Of a stretch of DNA of 64,000 nt, positions 1-11,509 are shown one piece after another. The notes beneath the pieces are model-generated. The model was not told the origin of the DNA. It saw only the letters and a program-made list of their open reading frames with translations, and did no database searches. Positions within the stretch are counted from its first letter, which is position 1, and each line of letters opens with the position of its first letter. The stretch spans positions 9,058,798 to 9,122,797 of the forward strand of contig JASEVX010000017.1 of assembly GCA_031761405.1 (NCBI GenBank), given 5' to 3'. This DNA comes from Serripes groenlandicus (lineage: Eukaryota; Mollusca; Bivalvia; Cardiida; Cardiidae). A program made the translations under genes and the position numbers.

Positions 1-262
1 AGAAATTATATAAACTGACCTCTATAAGGTTTACTTATCGACGTCAATATTACTATAATATATTAACCTATTTATTGTTTACGAATCCACGTCAATATTA
101 AATAAAAAGAGATTAACCTTTTTAGTTTACTAATCCACATCAATGTTAAATAAAAATATATATACAGTTTACTAATCCCCGTCAATATTAAATAAAAAAA
201 TAAATATTAACCTTTTTAGTTTACTAATTCCCGGCAATATTAAACAAAAAGATAACTTAATT
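1..262. repeat. degenerate ~60-bp AT-rich tandem repeat
   Basis: About five imperfect copies of a motif reading approximately GTTTACTAATCC followed by CGTCAATATTAAATAAAAA are seen, spaced roughly 50-65 bases apart. The array is cut by the left edge of the window. No coding signal. Confidence 0.7.
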
Positions 263-419
263 AAAAGATCACAATACACCTAATACATTCCTCCTTTGTT
301 TCCATGTTAATCGACCAGTTTCAGCCCGCAATTGTCATACTTTCTAAGCGTTTCTCATTATAACACACATATCATTGGAAAGAATTACCTCCAAGCTTTA
401 AAACAATCTAAAGAAAATC

Positions 420-444
420 GGGGGGGGGGGGGGGGGGGGGGGGG
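420..444. repeat. poly-G homopolymer (25 G)
   Basis: Uninterrupted run of 25 G on the + strand. The short ORF crossing it has an artificial poly-glycine stretch and is not a gene. Length is likely unreliable. Confidence 0.9.
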
Positions 445-2095
445 ATTGGGAAAGGGGGTAGGGGTCATGCATTATGCAAGAAAGATTTTACCAGGCAAAA
501 ATGGTTACCGTCATTCCGGACCTAATCGGGCCCGTCAAACCTATATTTAGCATTCTCTACTTTCACACACTTTCAAACAAGGTCAAACTACTAAAAGTGA
601 TAAAATCAATCATTTCCATTGCATCCTATACGCAGGTACAATGAATATAAACTCAATGTGATGTATTCAATGCATTCTGGTGATGGTATACACTCATTTC
701 TATGCAAAACAAGTTTTTCTAGAAACTACTTTAGATCAGCATGACCGAAGATGCATTTGGGCGTAATTTGACCTTGACCTTTTTACAGTTTACTATCCAC
801 CTAAGTTAATGGTTTACCTGATATCAGTATTGTAAAGTCTTCAGCTTCAACAAGTTCTGAATACAATTAAAAAAGTATGAAAAGATGAAATTGCTCGTTT
901 AAAGTTGTTTCCCTTTCGCAATTATATTTTGATAAAAAATACGACCGTTTGCTGTATGCATCAAAAGTTGTCCGTGTGAAGAAATGGTTGAGTTCAAATG
1001 ACACTTCACCCTTTTGCCATATACAACAAAGCAGCAGCAGACGATTTTAAACAGTATCTAGGTTAAATGAAAGTAGAGTAAGTCAAAAGGGTTAAAACAG
1101 TGTGACAAAAGGAAAACAATGCTTATTATGAAATTGTTTATGTATTTTATCACACCTTTTTACAGTCTGCTGCAGAAAAGCTATATGTGAAAAAGTGTTA
1201 AACGTTCACGAAAACACAATCAAGCAGAACATTACAAGTGGAAGCCAAGCCTTTTTGCAGTGCTGTAAAACTCTTTTTTATTGCGCTTGTGCATCAGTGC
1301 ATATATTGGTTGTGAAAAAACTCTCACTGGTGCATGCGCCGTATTTTACCGTGAGCTCTCAGATATTTCCGTAGCAGTTCGTTACTAGATTGGTTCTCGT
1401 TCGATTTTTCAATAGAATATTAAGATTAGTGAACCAGTCTATTTATATGCGAGTAGTTTTTTTATAATTAAAATGTAAATTAAAACCATAGTTTTTAAAA
1501 TAACACCCATCGCTTCCACCATGGCATCGCGGGTCACCCATCCAGGTACTAACCACTGAACATTGCTTAACTTTACACAAAGGTCAACCACTCTACCAAC
1601 GTCGCCTTGAAGCCTGCTTCATCAGCAATGCTGTAGAAGTGATAGTTATACAAAAACCTATGACCCTTCCCCGTTACATTAGGGAAATGGGAATATTTTC
1701 ATAAATGCGAAGTTATTGTGCTAAATTTTGCGAATTTAAGAATATATTAAGGGATAAAAGGACGCGCATGCGCAGACAAATGCTTACAATAATTTTGGGA
1801 GATCGAGGTCAACACGTTGGGAAAAGGTATTTTTGTTTTCGTTTTACGTTTTAACTAAAGAACTATTGTTCTCATATATTTATATCATATATTTAAAAGC
1901 GGGTTTCGTGCTTTTCGAATCAAATAGTATTTCTTAAGCCGTAAAATGCTGATTCCCGTGCCAATTGCTGCACCTCGCAGCAACTGTTGTACTATGTATT
2001 GTTAGATTCGTTTTTGTTGTTTGTTTATGTGCATGGCTTAATGTACACCACCGCTTTCAACACGTTTCAGATATATTTCGGCGTTTTTTTTTTTA
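445..2095. other. no gene seen; one weak P1-like fragment
   Basis: No ORF of note, splice-bounded exon or RNA gene was recognised. Around 1010-1215 a diverged piece of the P1 palindromic family is visible (CCCTTTTGCCATATA, then GCAGCAGACGATTTTAAA, ending near AAAAAGTGTTAAACG). Confidence 0.5.
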
Positions 2096-2335
2096 GGTAA
2101 GTTACCAGTACTACTGGTTCAGTTATATCACGGCGTTTCCTCGGTTAGTTACCAGTGCTACTGATTCAGTTATATCACGGCGTTTCCTGGGTTGGTTACC
2201 AGTACTTCTAGTCCATTTACCCAGACATCAGCAAGTCAGTCGTAATGATTACTACACATTCGCGAGCGCGAATGAGGGAAAGTCATTTTTTACCAGTTTT
2301 AATGTCTTTGGTATGACCCGACCGGTGTGTTTCTT
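2096..2335 (-). mobile_element. SINE body remnant, reverse orientation
   Basis: Contains two tandem copies of a ~55-bp stretch (GTTACCAGTACTACTGG, then TTCAGTTATATCACGGCG) followed by GTCAGTCGTAATGATTACTAC and GTCTTTGGTATGACCCGACC. The same order occurs at 7560-7795 and partly at 20160-20300. The right edge resembles the tRNA-like head of the SINE seen from the opposite strand, but the head itself is decayed. Confidence 0.55.
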
Positions 2336-2385
2336 AGAGGCTTTGTGAACATTCAATACAGTCTGTCAGTATAACGGGTCTGCAT

Positions 2386-2730
2386 CAGGGGCGTAGCTTT
2401 GCAATAATCAATGTGTAGGCCGTCTCGTGAGATAATAAACATTGTGGACTCTGCGTAAAGTATCGACCCGGATCAGCCTAAGCATGCCACACAGACCTAC
2501 GCGGATAGACACTTTTCGCCTCCTGTGGATTTTCTGTTTCAGGAATCACTACTCTATACATCTACCCCCCTAAGACGGAATGTGTCGACCGGATCAGTCT
2601 GCGCGGACAGCGCAGGTTGATCTGGTCGATACATTACGCAGATGTCTATCGCCGCAGCTGCATTTTGGGGCATTTTGAGAAAAAATGTGTAGGCAGGTGC
2701 CTACAGTGCCTAAATGAACCTACGCCCCTG
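2386..2730. mobile_element. non-autonomous hAT-like element with TGCAT target duplication
   Basis: Left end CAGGGGCGTAGCTTTG and right end CCTACGCCCCTG are inverted, and both are bordered by TGCAT (2381-2385 and 2731-2735), read as a 5-bp target-site duplication. The CAGGGGCGTAG terminus resembles hAT superfamily ends. Most hATs make 8-bp duplications, so class assignment is tentative. No transposase is present. A P2 palindrome sits inside it, so this is the older insertion. Confidence 0.6.
2417..2668. mobile_element. P2 palindromic MITE, nested in the hAT-like element
   Basis: Shows the P2 order: CTCGTGAGATAATAAAC near the left end, CTCTGCGTAAAGTATCGACC, CCTGTGGATTTTCTGTTTC in the centre, and CGATACATTACGCAGATG at the right. 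Halves are roughly inverted copies of each other. Ends are diverged from the intact copies at 3593 and 9059. Confidence 0.65.
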
Positions 2731-3184
2731 TGCATGACTGAAGTAACTAAATAACTATACTACCTGTTCCGAGAAAGGTGTCTCGGTGAAAAAAGCCCAT
2801 CCCACATACAAAACATCTGCAACAGACTTGCCAGACAAAATCTTTGCAAAAATATGAAAACTCTTTATAAATCAAAATATAATTGAAAAACAATATTTCG
2901 TCACAAAAAAGGAAAATTGCTGCTCATCATTACATATGGAAACATGACGAAAACAAGCTTATTGAGCTTTCAAATAAACATGCTTAACAAACATATTTAA
3001 ACTACAAAACATGCTTCTATCCTCCATTCTGTACCTTCTTTCTTGTTTTCCTCTATATACTTCATTCTTTTTCTCTTATTCTCAACTTCTCTCTCATATT
3101 GATTTAATTACTACGCCTTTTGTTGCCCTCTGATCACGTTGTATAATATATTGCAGAGCTGTCATTTATCACTATGTATTATGT

Positions 3185-3405
3185 ACATACTCAGCATATA
3201 GACGCTCTCTGACGCCTCTGCAGCAGACGGCTTTTTGAAAACATGGCGACAAAAGAAGAAATTGCTCAAAACGAGCAATTTCTCCTTTTGTCACTATGTT
3301 TTCAACTCTATTTAATTAATGTATTTTCATTTAAATGGAGTTTTTCGGATATGATTTCAAAGTCGTCTGCTGCAGATTTCTTGTTTGAGGGAAATATGTA
3401 ATAGT
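3185..3405. mobile_element. P1 palindromic element
   Basis: Reads ATATAGACGCTCTCTGACG, CTGCAGCAGACGGC, then the central palindrome AGAAATTGCTC/GAGCAATTTCT, and returns through GTCGTCTGCTGCAG to TTTGAGGGAAA. No coding capacity; shape is that of a short non-autonomous DNA transposon. Confidence 0.75.
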
Positions 3406-3592
3406 CTCTGTGAGAAGATAGACAGTTAGCTGGGAAGAACGTAGTGTAGAGTAATGTGCGAGAAATCCATGAAACACATGTTAGGTGAACTGGCATCCGT
3501 GATATAACTGAAATATCGTTAAAAACGGCGTTAACCTCGAATCAATCGATCACTTGACATGCCAGAAAACGCATAAGTATGGATAATGATAT

Positions 3593-3856
3593 GTGAGCCG
3601 AATTACGAGAAAACAAAGATTGTGGAACCTGCGTGAAATATCTACCCGGATCAGCCTAAGCATACTGCGCAGGCTAACCAGGACAGACACCTTTCGCCTT
3701 CTGTGGATTTTCTGTTTCAGGAAAGATAACTCAATTCCTCTATCCACCTAAGACGGAATGAGTAGGTCCGGATTAGCCTGCGCGGACTGTGCAGGCTGAT
3801 CTGGGTCGATACATAACGCAGTGTCCATAATGTTGGTTTTCTCGTGGAATGGCTCA
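3593..3856. mobile_element. P2 palindromic MITE
   Basis: Begins TGAGCCGAATTACGAGAAAAC and ends CTCGTGGAATGGCTCA, an imperfect inverted repeat of about 16 bases. Internally the two halves also mirror each other (GATCAGCCTAAGCATAC versus GGCTGATCTGGGTCG). Flanks read ATG and CATG. Confidence 0.8.
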
Positions 3857-4925
3857 CATGTCAAACAACGTAGACTCTGATCAGAAGTTGACTTCATAAA
3901 CAGTAACGATCATATTCAATCTGAAATATTTTTTATATAGAACAGAATAGTTTACAGAACCAATTAAGGACCGTTTCACGAATAAACATGTCAATGCAAT
4001 ACGAAACATATGAACATAAAATATCGGATTACAACATATAACTCGCTACACACTCGCTCTCACACTCTCCCGCTCGCTTGCACGCACACAACTTCGCACA
4101 CTTGTATCCATGCATGCATATTTAAAAAACAAAACACGTATAACCGCTCAAAATATAACAATGACCCGTTTATCTATACACTGGCTAAAATGAGTTCCAC
4201 GATTGATACAGAAATAGCATGTGTTGTTTGTCTGTGTGGACCGCATCAACCAACTTTTCCTTGTTGACCTTTATTCATTCGTACAAAAGACAAATACCTA
4301 TGGCAAGCCGTTTTACTAATTATCTAGAAATATATTTCTAACTAAAGACACGTCTAACTAGTTTAGAAGACATACCTTATACTTAGTATATAGTTATCTA
4401 TAATTCGAAAGATATCTCTCGAACTTAGATATCTCTCTAAAAGTCATCGGGATATCAATCTAAGATAGAGAGACATTACTTAAAACTAAGAGATATATTG
4501 TACAAGAGAGAGACCACTATTGTTAATAAGAGGTACATGTTTTTTTCTACTTAGATAGAGATATTTTTTACGAATAAGGATAACCAATGGTTGACTTACC
4601 CTTTCCCACTTACAACAAATCGGTTGCTTTTGTTTAATGTTCCGTCAAAAAAGAAATGTAGTGTTTGATGAAACAAACGTTTGACGTACATTCTTTCAAC
4701 ATCAATATGTACAATTTGAAGAATTAGGTTTTTCATCAAGTAAATATGGGTGTTTACAAAGTTTGCTGTTTCAACATGAAACTATAGAATTGAATAAAGT
4801 ATACCGTTGTAAATGATTTTAACTGTACAACAGAAAGAGCAGCATAAGAATATATGAGACCAGTATGAAATACGACCAGTAAGCGAAACCTGGCGGCCTG
4901 ATCATAATCTGCTATGGTATATGGG
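3857..4925. other. no gene seen; AT-rich with clustered AGATATCTCTC motifs
   Basis: No coding signal. From about 4320 to 4560 the motif AGATATCTCTC and its complement recur several times around GATATC cores. A similar short hairpin (GAGGTATCTCTC with GGATACCTCTC) occurs at 9010-9045. Confidence 0.45.
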
Positions 4926-5100
4926 AGGAGTGATGTATTGATGTAGTGGAAGAGCGTCCGCCTCGGTGCGGGAGGTCGTATGTTCGATCCCTTGCCGGGT
5001 CATATCAAAGACTTTGAAGTGGTAGATATGGCTTCTCATCTCGGCCCTCAGGTTTGCGACGATAGTATTACGACTGATGCATCCATGTATGGATACAGAA
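4926..5100 (+). mobile_element. tRNA-derived SINE fragment
   Basis: A decayed tRNA-like head is visible: GATGTAGTGGAAGAGCG resembles an A box and TATGTTCGATCCC a B box, followed by GCCGGGTCATATCAAAGACTTTGAAG, the join also seen in reverse at 7700-7795 and 12770-12850. There is no intact cloverleaf, so it is not called a tRNA gene. Confidence 0.6.
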
Positions 5101-5400
5101 CACAGAACCGAACACAAATTTTATTTGGACTTAAACAAGATGTTTCTCGTCCATACATTATTACCAGTTATTATCAGATCATAATAATAAAAACATCTAT
5201 ATTACATTAAATTATACACAAATATATAAATATGTACATACATACATTATGTCATACACATATACATACATTTATACAAACCCACACACACACATATATA
5301 CAAAGAAATACTAATACTGATAATTATATTAGTATTGCTCATTATACAACATACATTTATTTACAGAATGTGTAAGTGCAAGAGAGAATAATTAAACATT

Positions 5401-5791
5401 TCATGTATATAAGTAGTTTCTTCTTATCACAAGAGCGCATTTAATATAACTGATCAGGTTATTGATCGTTGACTTGTCCGTAAAACATAACAATTCACAC
5501 AGTTTGTGTACACTAGGTCTATCAATGAAATGGTTACTTAAATATCTTTTCCTAATTACTTTATATACATTACAAGTAAGAATAAAATGAAATTCATCTT
5601 CTATGTCGCCATTATTACATATTTTACAAAGTCGTTGGTTTCTCTCCACCCTGCCTGTCCCATATCGACCAGTCTGTATGTGTAGATTATGAGCAGATAG
5701 GCGAATTTGCACAATTACTTTCCTGTCTGATTTCAAACTTATCAAATCTAAGTAGTGCTCGTATTCGAAGTCAGGCTTAATTTCTTTATAT
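5401..5791 (-). pseudogene. LINE reverse-transcriptase C-terminal fragment
   Basis: Reading leftwards, about 130 codons match the extreme C-terminal region of non-LTR retrotransposon ORF2 proteins. Seen are RLSAHNLHIQTGRYG, then a zinc-knuckle-like cluster (RLCKIC, then DEFHFILTC) and a short helical end. The RT catalytic domain and endonuclease are absent. The open frame running past 5791 to 5865 enters unrelated repeated sequence, so the apparent Met start is not meaningful. Read as a 5'-truncated, dead LINE copy inserted in reverse; the clade is not resolved by eye. Confidence 0.7.
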
Positions 5792-5878
5792 ACATATACC
5801 GATATAACTAGTAGTATACTCAGGTACGCCGTTATATAACATAAATAATGGTTTAAGCGGCTCAAAACACTTTACAAA
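5792..5878. repeat. ~87-bp direct repeat, copy a
   Basis: Starts ACATATACCGATATAACTAG and ends AAACACTTTACAAA. A nearly identical copy lies at 6511-6597. The two bracket the second LINE fragment. Confidence 0.75.
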
Positions 5879-5916
5879 TGGCTTCTCATCTCGGCGCTCA
5901 GGTTTGCGGGGATAGT

Positions 5917-6199
5917 ATAATAATAATAATAATAATAAAGGCTTTATTTATAGAGGACACTCATTTGACATAGTACATGTATGAAAGTCAATCTTCCATG
6001 AGGGCCTCACACATAAACAAAATGGAACGAAACATGAATAAACGTGTGTTACATATAAACTACTCTATGCTATAATATACATGCGATTATAATTATGGAC
6101 TTAACATTTATATGTCTATTACTGTATCGTAGAACAGCCACAGATCTAAATATTGTGCATAGTTTCATGAAATACAATTGTACTACAAGTATCATTGAA
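5917..6199 (-). mobile_element. LINE 3' untranslated region with (TAA)n tail
   Basis: A (TAA)n run at 5917-5938 adjoins AAGGCTTTATTTATAG. In the reverse direction this is a 3' end finishing in a short microsatellite, as in CR1/L2-type LINEs. It is continuous with the protein relic at 6200-6505. Confidence 0.6.
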
Positions 6200-6505
6200 T
6201 TACGATTGGTTTATCCAACGTAAATATTGGGATTTGAAATGCTGAATAGACGTTGAGTTTTGAATATATGAAGGAAGGGAATTCCAAACTGATGAACCGG
6301 AAAATATAAATGTATTTCGATATATTTCCAAGTTAGGTTTTGGTGTATACAACTGGAATGAAGTGGCTGAGCGTAAGAGTCTTGCATGAATATCAGATGT
6401 AAAAGTAAATGATTTCTTTAGGTAGTCAGGGGCATTTCCACGTAATGTTTTATACATTTGAATGGCTTTCTGATAAATAACTCGTTCGACTGATGCATCC
6501 ATGTA
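6200..6505 (-). pseudogene. LINE ORF2 C-terminal fragment (second copy)
   Basis: About 100 codons on the minus strand are typical of the C-terminus of CR1/Jockey-like ORF2 proteins: QMYKTLRGNAPDYL, HARLLRSATS, and the very characteristic SSVWNSLPSYIQ followed by HFKSQYLRW. The copy is 5'-truncated: residues before ERVIYQKA derive from flanking repeat (GATGCATCCATGTATGG, also present at 5077). The RT domain is missing, so it is not functional. It is a different protein region from the 5401 fragment and belongs to a separate insertion. Confidence 0.75.
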
Positions 6506-6510
6506 TGGAT

Positions 6511-6597
6511 ACATATACCGATATAACTAGTACTTAACTCAGGTACGCCGTTATATAACAGAAATACTGTTTTAAGCGGCGTAAAACACTTTACAAA
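6511..6597. repeat. ~87-bp direct repeat, copy b
   Basis: Near-identical to 5792-5878, with a few substitutions and small indels. Confidence 0.75.
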
Positions 6598-7559
6598 CTT
6601 TACATATTCTGAACATTTGTCTTACAGTATTCAAATGCTCACCTGGCAAATATTTCGAGAAACTATAATTATGTTACGAATTGGTAAACAGTGTTGACTC
6701 AATTTGCAATTTGATCTGAATTTAGGTTGGTCGCAAATGCTCTAACCTTGGGTTTCAGATATGTGTTGATGCAGTGGGCGCGCTCCCGTAGTCAGAAACT
6801 ATCACGGACAATTGGGTTAAAGATTAGTTGATGAGTATTTCTCGCTTTACTTCTGTGGACAAGTATAGCACCCAGTTACATTGTATATCAATGAATCTCC
6901 AAATATATATTTGAAAGAAACATACATCTTGGTCTATTTATCTTGCTCTTTCATGAAATATAAACAGATTTATAGTATTTTGTCGGCGTTCCTTTACAAA
7001 ACAGCCAATCTGTATTTCATATCAAAGTTCATATATGTTATTGAACTAGTTCACGGACGGGTGTATGTTGTGTCTAGAAACGATAAAAGGGATTGGTGAA
7101 GTTCTTAATTTTGAGTATACGCTGTCGAAGAAACTAAAAGGACCCTACTAAAGATTGATTTATTGTTAACGCCTTTCTTAACAATTATGCACGCATATCA
7201 CGGCGGCCAGTCCGCCTGCAAATGGGTTTCCTGGCTTTTTCACAAAAATACTCCAGTTTTCCAAACAACTGGCTGCTTTTCCGCATATACTGTTATCACG
7301 TTGGTGGAGGACGAGTGAATCTTGTCACATTGCGTGTTGCCATATGTTGAAAAGAATGTTGGCCGAGCTGGTGTTTAAACTCACATCGCCTGGATTGACA
7401 ACAGTGTCGATAACGACCGAGTTACCGGAGTAATACCGGAGTAAGGCTACAGAGAAGAGATTGTTAAGGTTTCTTCTTTACATGTGTACAAAAGCTGAAG
7501 ACACGAACGTAACTGTGTGGAAGATTGTTGTGTTGGTTTAACACAGCTTTCAACATTTT
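6598..7559. other. no gene seen
   Basis: No conserved domain, exon-like frame or RNA gene was recognised. The 72-codon frame at 6881-7099 has no recognisable feature. Confidence 0.4.
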
Positions 7560-7795
7560 TTCAGTTATATCAATGCGTTTCCTGGGCAAGTTACCAGTAC
7601 TTCTGGTCCGTTTATTCTGACACCAGCCAGTCAGTCGTAATGATACTCCCCACCCGCCCATAACCCTGACCGCCTAGGAGGACGGCCATTACTACCATTA
7701 TTAAAGTCTTTAGTATGACCCGGTCGGGGTTCGAACCAACAACATCCCGCACCCGCGGCGGACACTCTACCTATACCCCACCGAGGCGGTTTCTG
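7560..7795 (-). mobile_element. tRNA-derived SINE, nearly complete, reverse orientation
   Basis: From the right edge leftwards: tRNA-like head with CGCCTCGGTGGGG, a GTCCGCC segment and a good B box GGTTCGAACCCCG, then the CGGGTCATACTAAAGAC join, then a body including GGTGTCAG, ACCAGAAGTACTGG and AACTTGCCCAGGAAACGC. The same head-body order recurs in the window, which supports a SINE rather than a tRNA gene. Confidence 0.7.
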
Positions 7796-8254
7796 TGTGT
7801 GGAAGAGAACAGACTCCTGAAGAAGGACTTCACGTCCCGTATTTGTAATGTCGAACCCTTTCTCCCGACGGGCCTCGAATGTTTTCTGTATTATGATTTA
7901 TGAATGGGCAAGTCAGGCGTTGAAAATCCTAAGCAAAAACCATTATAATTATTTACGCGAAACTTTTTTCTGCACTTGCCTTTTTCTTCAGTCGAGTCTA
8001 ATGCTGCTCTGGTTGTTTTGCCAATTATTCTAAATATAACATTCGGAAGGAATGATATAAAAGCACTCAAAGCCCTGACTCCATACAGAGTTCAGCTATA
8101 TTTCAAGGAAAATCAATTTAATTTGATGCCATTTTCACATGATTTTAAGTGCATAATTGATTACAAATAATCTTCCTAGATGATCCTGTTGTGGCATCTT
8201 CAGTGCTAAGAGGTGTTTCAAATACATAGGTGATGATAATTTAAGTTTTTGGAA

Positions 8255-8470
8255 GATATAACCCTTTCTGACATTCCCAAAATCTGCAGCAGTAGACGTT
8301 AAAATCGTAGAAGTATGTGTAATCTAAAACATTGAAAATTAATTGAAAAAAGTCGAAAACAACGTGACAAAGGAGGAAATCGTTCATCATGAGCAATTTA
8401 TTCTTTTGCCACAATGTCGTCAAGAGTCGTGTATTACCGAAATGCGTCTACATATTTGGAAAGGGTTAAG
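8255..8470. mobile_element. P1-type palindromic element, diverged
   Basis: AACCCTTTCTGACATTCCC, CTGCAGCAGTAGACGTT, central AGGAAATCGTTCATCATGAGC, and right end TTTGGAAAGGGTTAAGG give inverted ends (TAACCCTTTC / GAAAGGGTTA). Confidence 0.65.
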
Positions 8471-8495
8471 GTAAAATTTAAAATGCATCGATTTA

Positions 8496-8683
8496 ACTCT
8501 TTTGGAGCCAATGGTAATATTTACTTTTTTGCAAACATTACATATTCAGGTTAGTCAGCTCGCGACGAGCTGTCTCACTCGATATTGATAGCATTAATTG
8601 CATTTTAGTTATCAAACAAGTACATGCAAATGGAGTCGTCCGATTTAGAGTCTACTTTAGAAAAATCGGCGCTTCAAGAGTTA
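8496..8683. mobile_element. P3 palindromic element
   Basis: Left end TTAACTCTTTTGGAGCC and right end GGCGCTTCAAGAGTTAA are inverted. The centre carries the hairpin CAGCTCGCGACGAGCTG. Three related copies lie at 10205, 12188 and 13960. Confidence 0.7.
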
Positions 8684-8737
8684 ATGTCACTTCATGCAAA
8701 CTCATTAACCAATGATAAACAGAGGTTGTGTAAATAT

Positions 8738-8935
8738 GGTCTTTTAACCTTTTACAACATACACCAAATCTGCAGCAGACGACGTTGAAAAGATAGCAGC
8801 AAAAATGTGGAAAATCTCTTTAATGGGAAATATTATTATTAATATAGTTGAAAAACATTTGCCACCATGTTTACAAATGTCGATTGCTGCCGAGACATCA
8901 GAAAGCGTGTGTATGTAGGCAAGGGTCAACTACGA
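8738..8935. mobile_element. P1-type element, partial
   Basis: TTTTAACCTTTTACAACATAC, then CTGCAGCAGACGACGTTGAAAA and GTTGAAAAACATTTGCCACC. The right half ends after ATTGCTGCCGAGACATCAG. Confidence 0.55.
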
Positions 8936-9058
8936 AATGTATATATTCGGAAAATAAATAAATATATATATATATATATCTTACTTAGACTGATATATTT
9001 TTTAGTCAAAGAGGTATCTCTCAAAATTAGGGATACCTCTCTTTAAAGAATGAATAAT

Positions 9059-9292
9059 TGAGCCGTTCCACGAGAAAACCAACATTATGGACACTGCGAT
9101 ATGTATCGACCCTGATCAGCCTGCGCAGTCCGCTCAGGCTAATCCGGGCCGACACATTCCGTCTCAGGGGGATAAATGTATAATGATTCCTGAAACAGAA
9201 AATCCACAGGAGGCGAAAAAGGTGTCTTGCGTGGATCTGGGTCGATATATTACGCAGAGTCCATAATGTTGGTTTTCTCGTGGAACGGCTCA
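9059..9292. mobile_element. P2 palindromic MITE, best preserved
   Basis: Ends TGAGCCGTTCCACGAG and CTCGTGGAACGGCTCA are perfect inverted repeats of 16 bases. The halves mirror each other through ACCAACATTATGGAC / GTCCATAATGTTGGT. At 234 bp with no ORF it fits a hairpin-type MITE. Confidence 0.85.
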
Positions 9293-10204
9293 TATATATT
9301 AGCGACGTGCCATATATTTCGCCTTTTCGAAATAATCGGTATGCAAACAATTCGAAATGATTTTAAAATGAAGTGTTTCTTTCATATTTGCTAGTTAGAA
9401 AGCTGAACACAGTGATCTTTTGTATTGCTTTTATTGAATCTACATTTCTTAAAATAGCACATTTTATTTTACTTCCGTCTTTTATTGAATTTTGAGAGGA
9501 ACGACGGGGTATGTCGAATTTCTCATCTTTCGAAGATGTCATAAAGAAAATAATTACTTGCTACGGTTGTTTTAATTTTGGAAAACAATACTTTAATCCT
9601 CTCGGACATGCAAACACATGTTGACGTACATGCAGTAGATGACATTTGAAAACATTGTGGCAATAGAATATATTTCTTAACAAAGATCAAATAATCATTT
9701 TGCCATAAATCTCTGAATTTATTTTTCAAATATCAAATTTTAAACTATTTTAAAAATAAAAGCTTAAAGCCTGTCCGTATCTATGTTTGCATGGACGTTT
9801 CCAAAATCATCTGCTACAGATTAATTGTATCCAGGAAATGGTTTGAAATTGCTAGGAAATAATAAATTGTTCCATGTACATAACTTCGGAATTCACTCAG
9901 ACTGCCTTATCTTTGAAGTAAGGTCTTAACTAAACATCGAAGGTAGGGCTGGAACTATATCTGGCATTTATCGCACGAATGCAAAAACTTCTCCACGTGG
10001 AGTGTTGTATTTGTAGTGTTCAAAGAAAATAGTTCAACGCAATGACAAGCAGATTGTGCGATAACACCGATTGCAGCGATTGCGTATCAACCCATTTAAC
10101 TGATCCAACTATGATCAAAAACGATTTTCCTATTTCTTCTATTCATTTGCAGATGTTATTTAGTTTACCCTTTTCACTTGTGCAGACCACATCGAACGAA
10201 GTTT
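9293..10204. other. no gene seen
   Basis: AT-rich sequence without a recognisable exon, RNA gene or repeat family apart from scattered short motifs. Confidence 0.4.
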
Positions 10205-10428
10205 AATTTTAACTCTTTGAGCGCCAAAGGCAATATTCGGGTGTTTGCAAACAATGCTGATTCAGGTGAGTCAGCTCGTAACGAGCTGTCTCACCTGAAA
10301 TCAGCATTGTTTGCCTTTTATAAATCGAAACAGTCCAAACTTTTATTTCATGAGAAATGAAGACGCCCGATTTGAACATTAAACAGTCTACTTTAAACAA
10401 TTTGGCGCTAAAAGAGTTAAACACATTG
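10205..10428. mobile_element. P3 palindromic element
   Basis: TTAACTCTTTGAGCGCC at the left and GGCGCTAAAAGAGTTAA at the right are inverted ends. The centre is a perfect hairpin, CAGCTCGTAACGAGCTG, flanked by GTGAGTC and GTCTCACCTG, then CAGCATTGTTTGCC mirroring GCAAACAATGCTG. Confidence 0.8.
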
Positions 10429-10500
10429 TTGAAAGAGGAAAAACAGCAATTTTACAATCGGATCTCTTCGATCACAATTTACACTTCGGACGACGTTCGT

Positions 10501-10722
10501 GAATTTAGGAAAGACAATGTGTTGTGAATCCGTTTCCGAATTTAGCAAAGACAATGTGCTGTGAATCTGTTTCCGAATTTAGAAAAGACAATGCGTTGTG
10601 AATCTGTTTCCGAATTTAGCAAAGACAATGTGTTGTGAATCTGTTTCCGAATTTAGCAAAAGCAATGTGTTGTGATTCTGTTTCCGAATCTAGCAAAGAC
10701 AATGTGTTGTGAATCAGTTTCT
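10501..10722. repeat. 37-bp tandem repeat, six copies
   Basis: The unit begins GAATTTAGCAAAGACAATG and ends GAATCTGTTTCC. Starts are at 10501, 10538, 10575, 10612, 10649 and 10686 with single-base differences. No function inferred. Confidence 0.85.
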
Positions 10723-11509
10723 GATTGCCTAACGCAGTAAACGCTTTCTCTCTTTCATTATCCATAACGAATAACACAATTCCGAAAGTTGTCTACTTCA
10801 AGGAATTCGTGAAATGAAGAGTATATAAATATTTGGAGGGTGAATTTCAGACTAACACCCTCTCTGATAGGATGATTGCAGCATTTCCCACTTTCAGAAG
10901 CGGTTTGACGCCTCCGCTACAGACATTTGAACATTTGGTGACAAAAGGAGAAGTTGCTCTCTATTCAATACACATACTTTCATTTTTAGGTATTTTCTAT
11001 AGTTAAACCTATATGTTCATGAAGTCTGCTGAAGATGTGTTGTGGGGAAGGGTCAAAAGTGTAATGACATGGGATAACATCCGCAGAAGTTCGCATTAAC
11101 ACATTGTATGCACCCAAAACAGAAAGTTATTACAGAACGGGTAAGGCAGAGTTCAGAATGAAATATGCTCATTATAAGCCATATGATCTCCCCATGCACT
11201 GTTTTCCATATTGTAAATAATGGCCTAATTCGCCCATAACTGATAAGTGATGAATTAATATCACTTCATTCTTTGAATTTGTAGGGGTAGGTCTGTAACT
11301 AGTTGTAAGTAATAGTGTTATGTCTTTTAATGTGTTCATTATGTTAGTTGCTGGATCCAATGGCATACATATTTTCTTGTTAATCCAATAATACGCTAAA
11401 TTACACTTATCAGTTTCGACCACATCTGTGGTTTTCCTTTAACAAGAAATCATGTATTCAATATACTCGTTTATTTTTGTGATCCTGTAACCTAAGATTT
11501 ATTTAGATC
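10723..11509. other. no gene seen
   Basis: Contains an ambiguous P1-like stretch near 10850-11050 (CACTTTCAGAAGCGGTTTGACGCC, ACATTTGGTGACAAAAGGAG). No exon-like frame was seen. Confidence 0.4.

Noticed and set aside
332..550. 72-codon ORF with poly-Gly
   Set aside because: Caused by the poly-G run.
7729..7795. Possible tRNA gene (good B box GGTTCGAACCCCG)
   Set aside because: No convincing cloverleaf, and it is joined to the recurrent SINE body, so it is a tRNA-derived SINE head.
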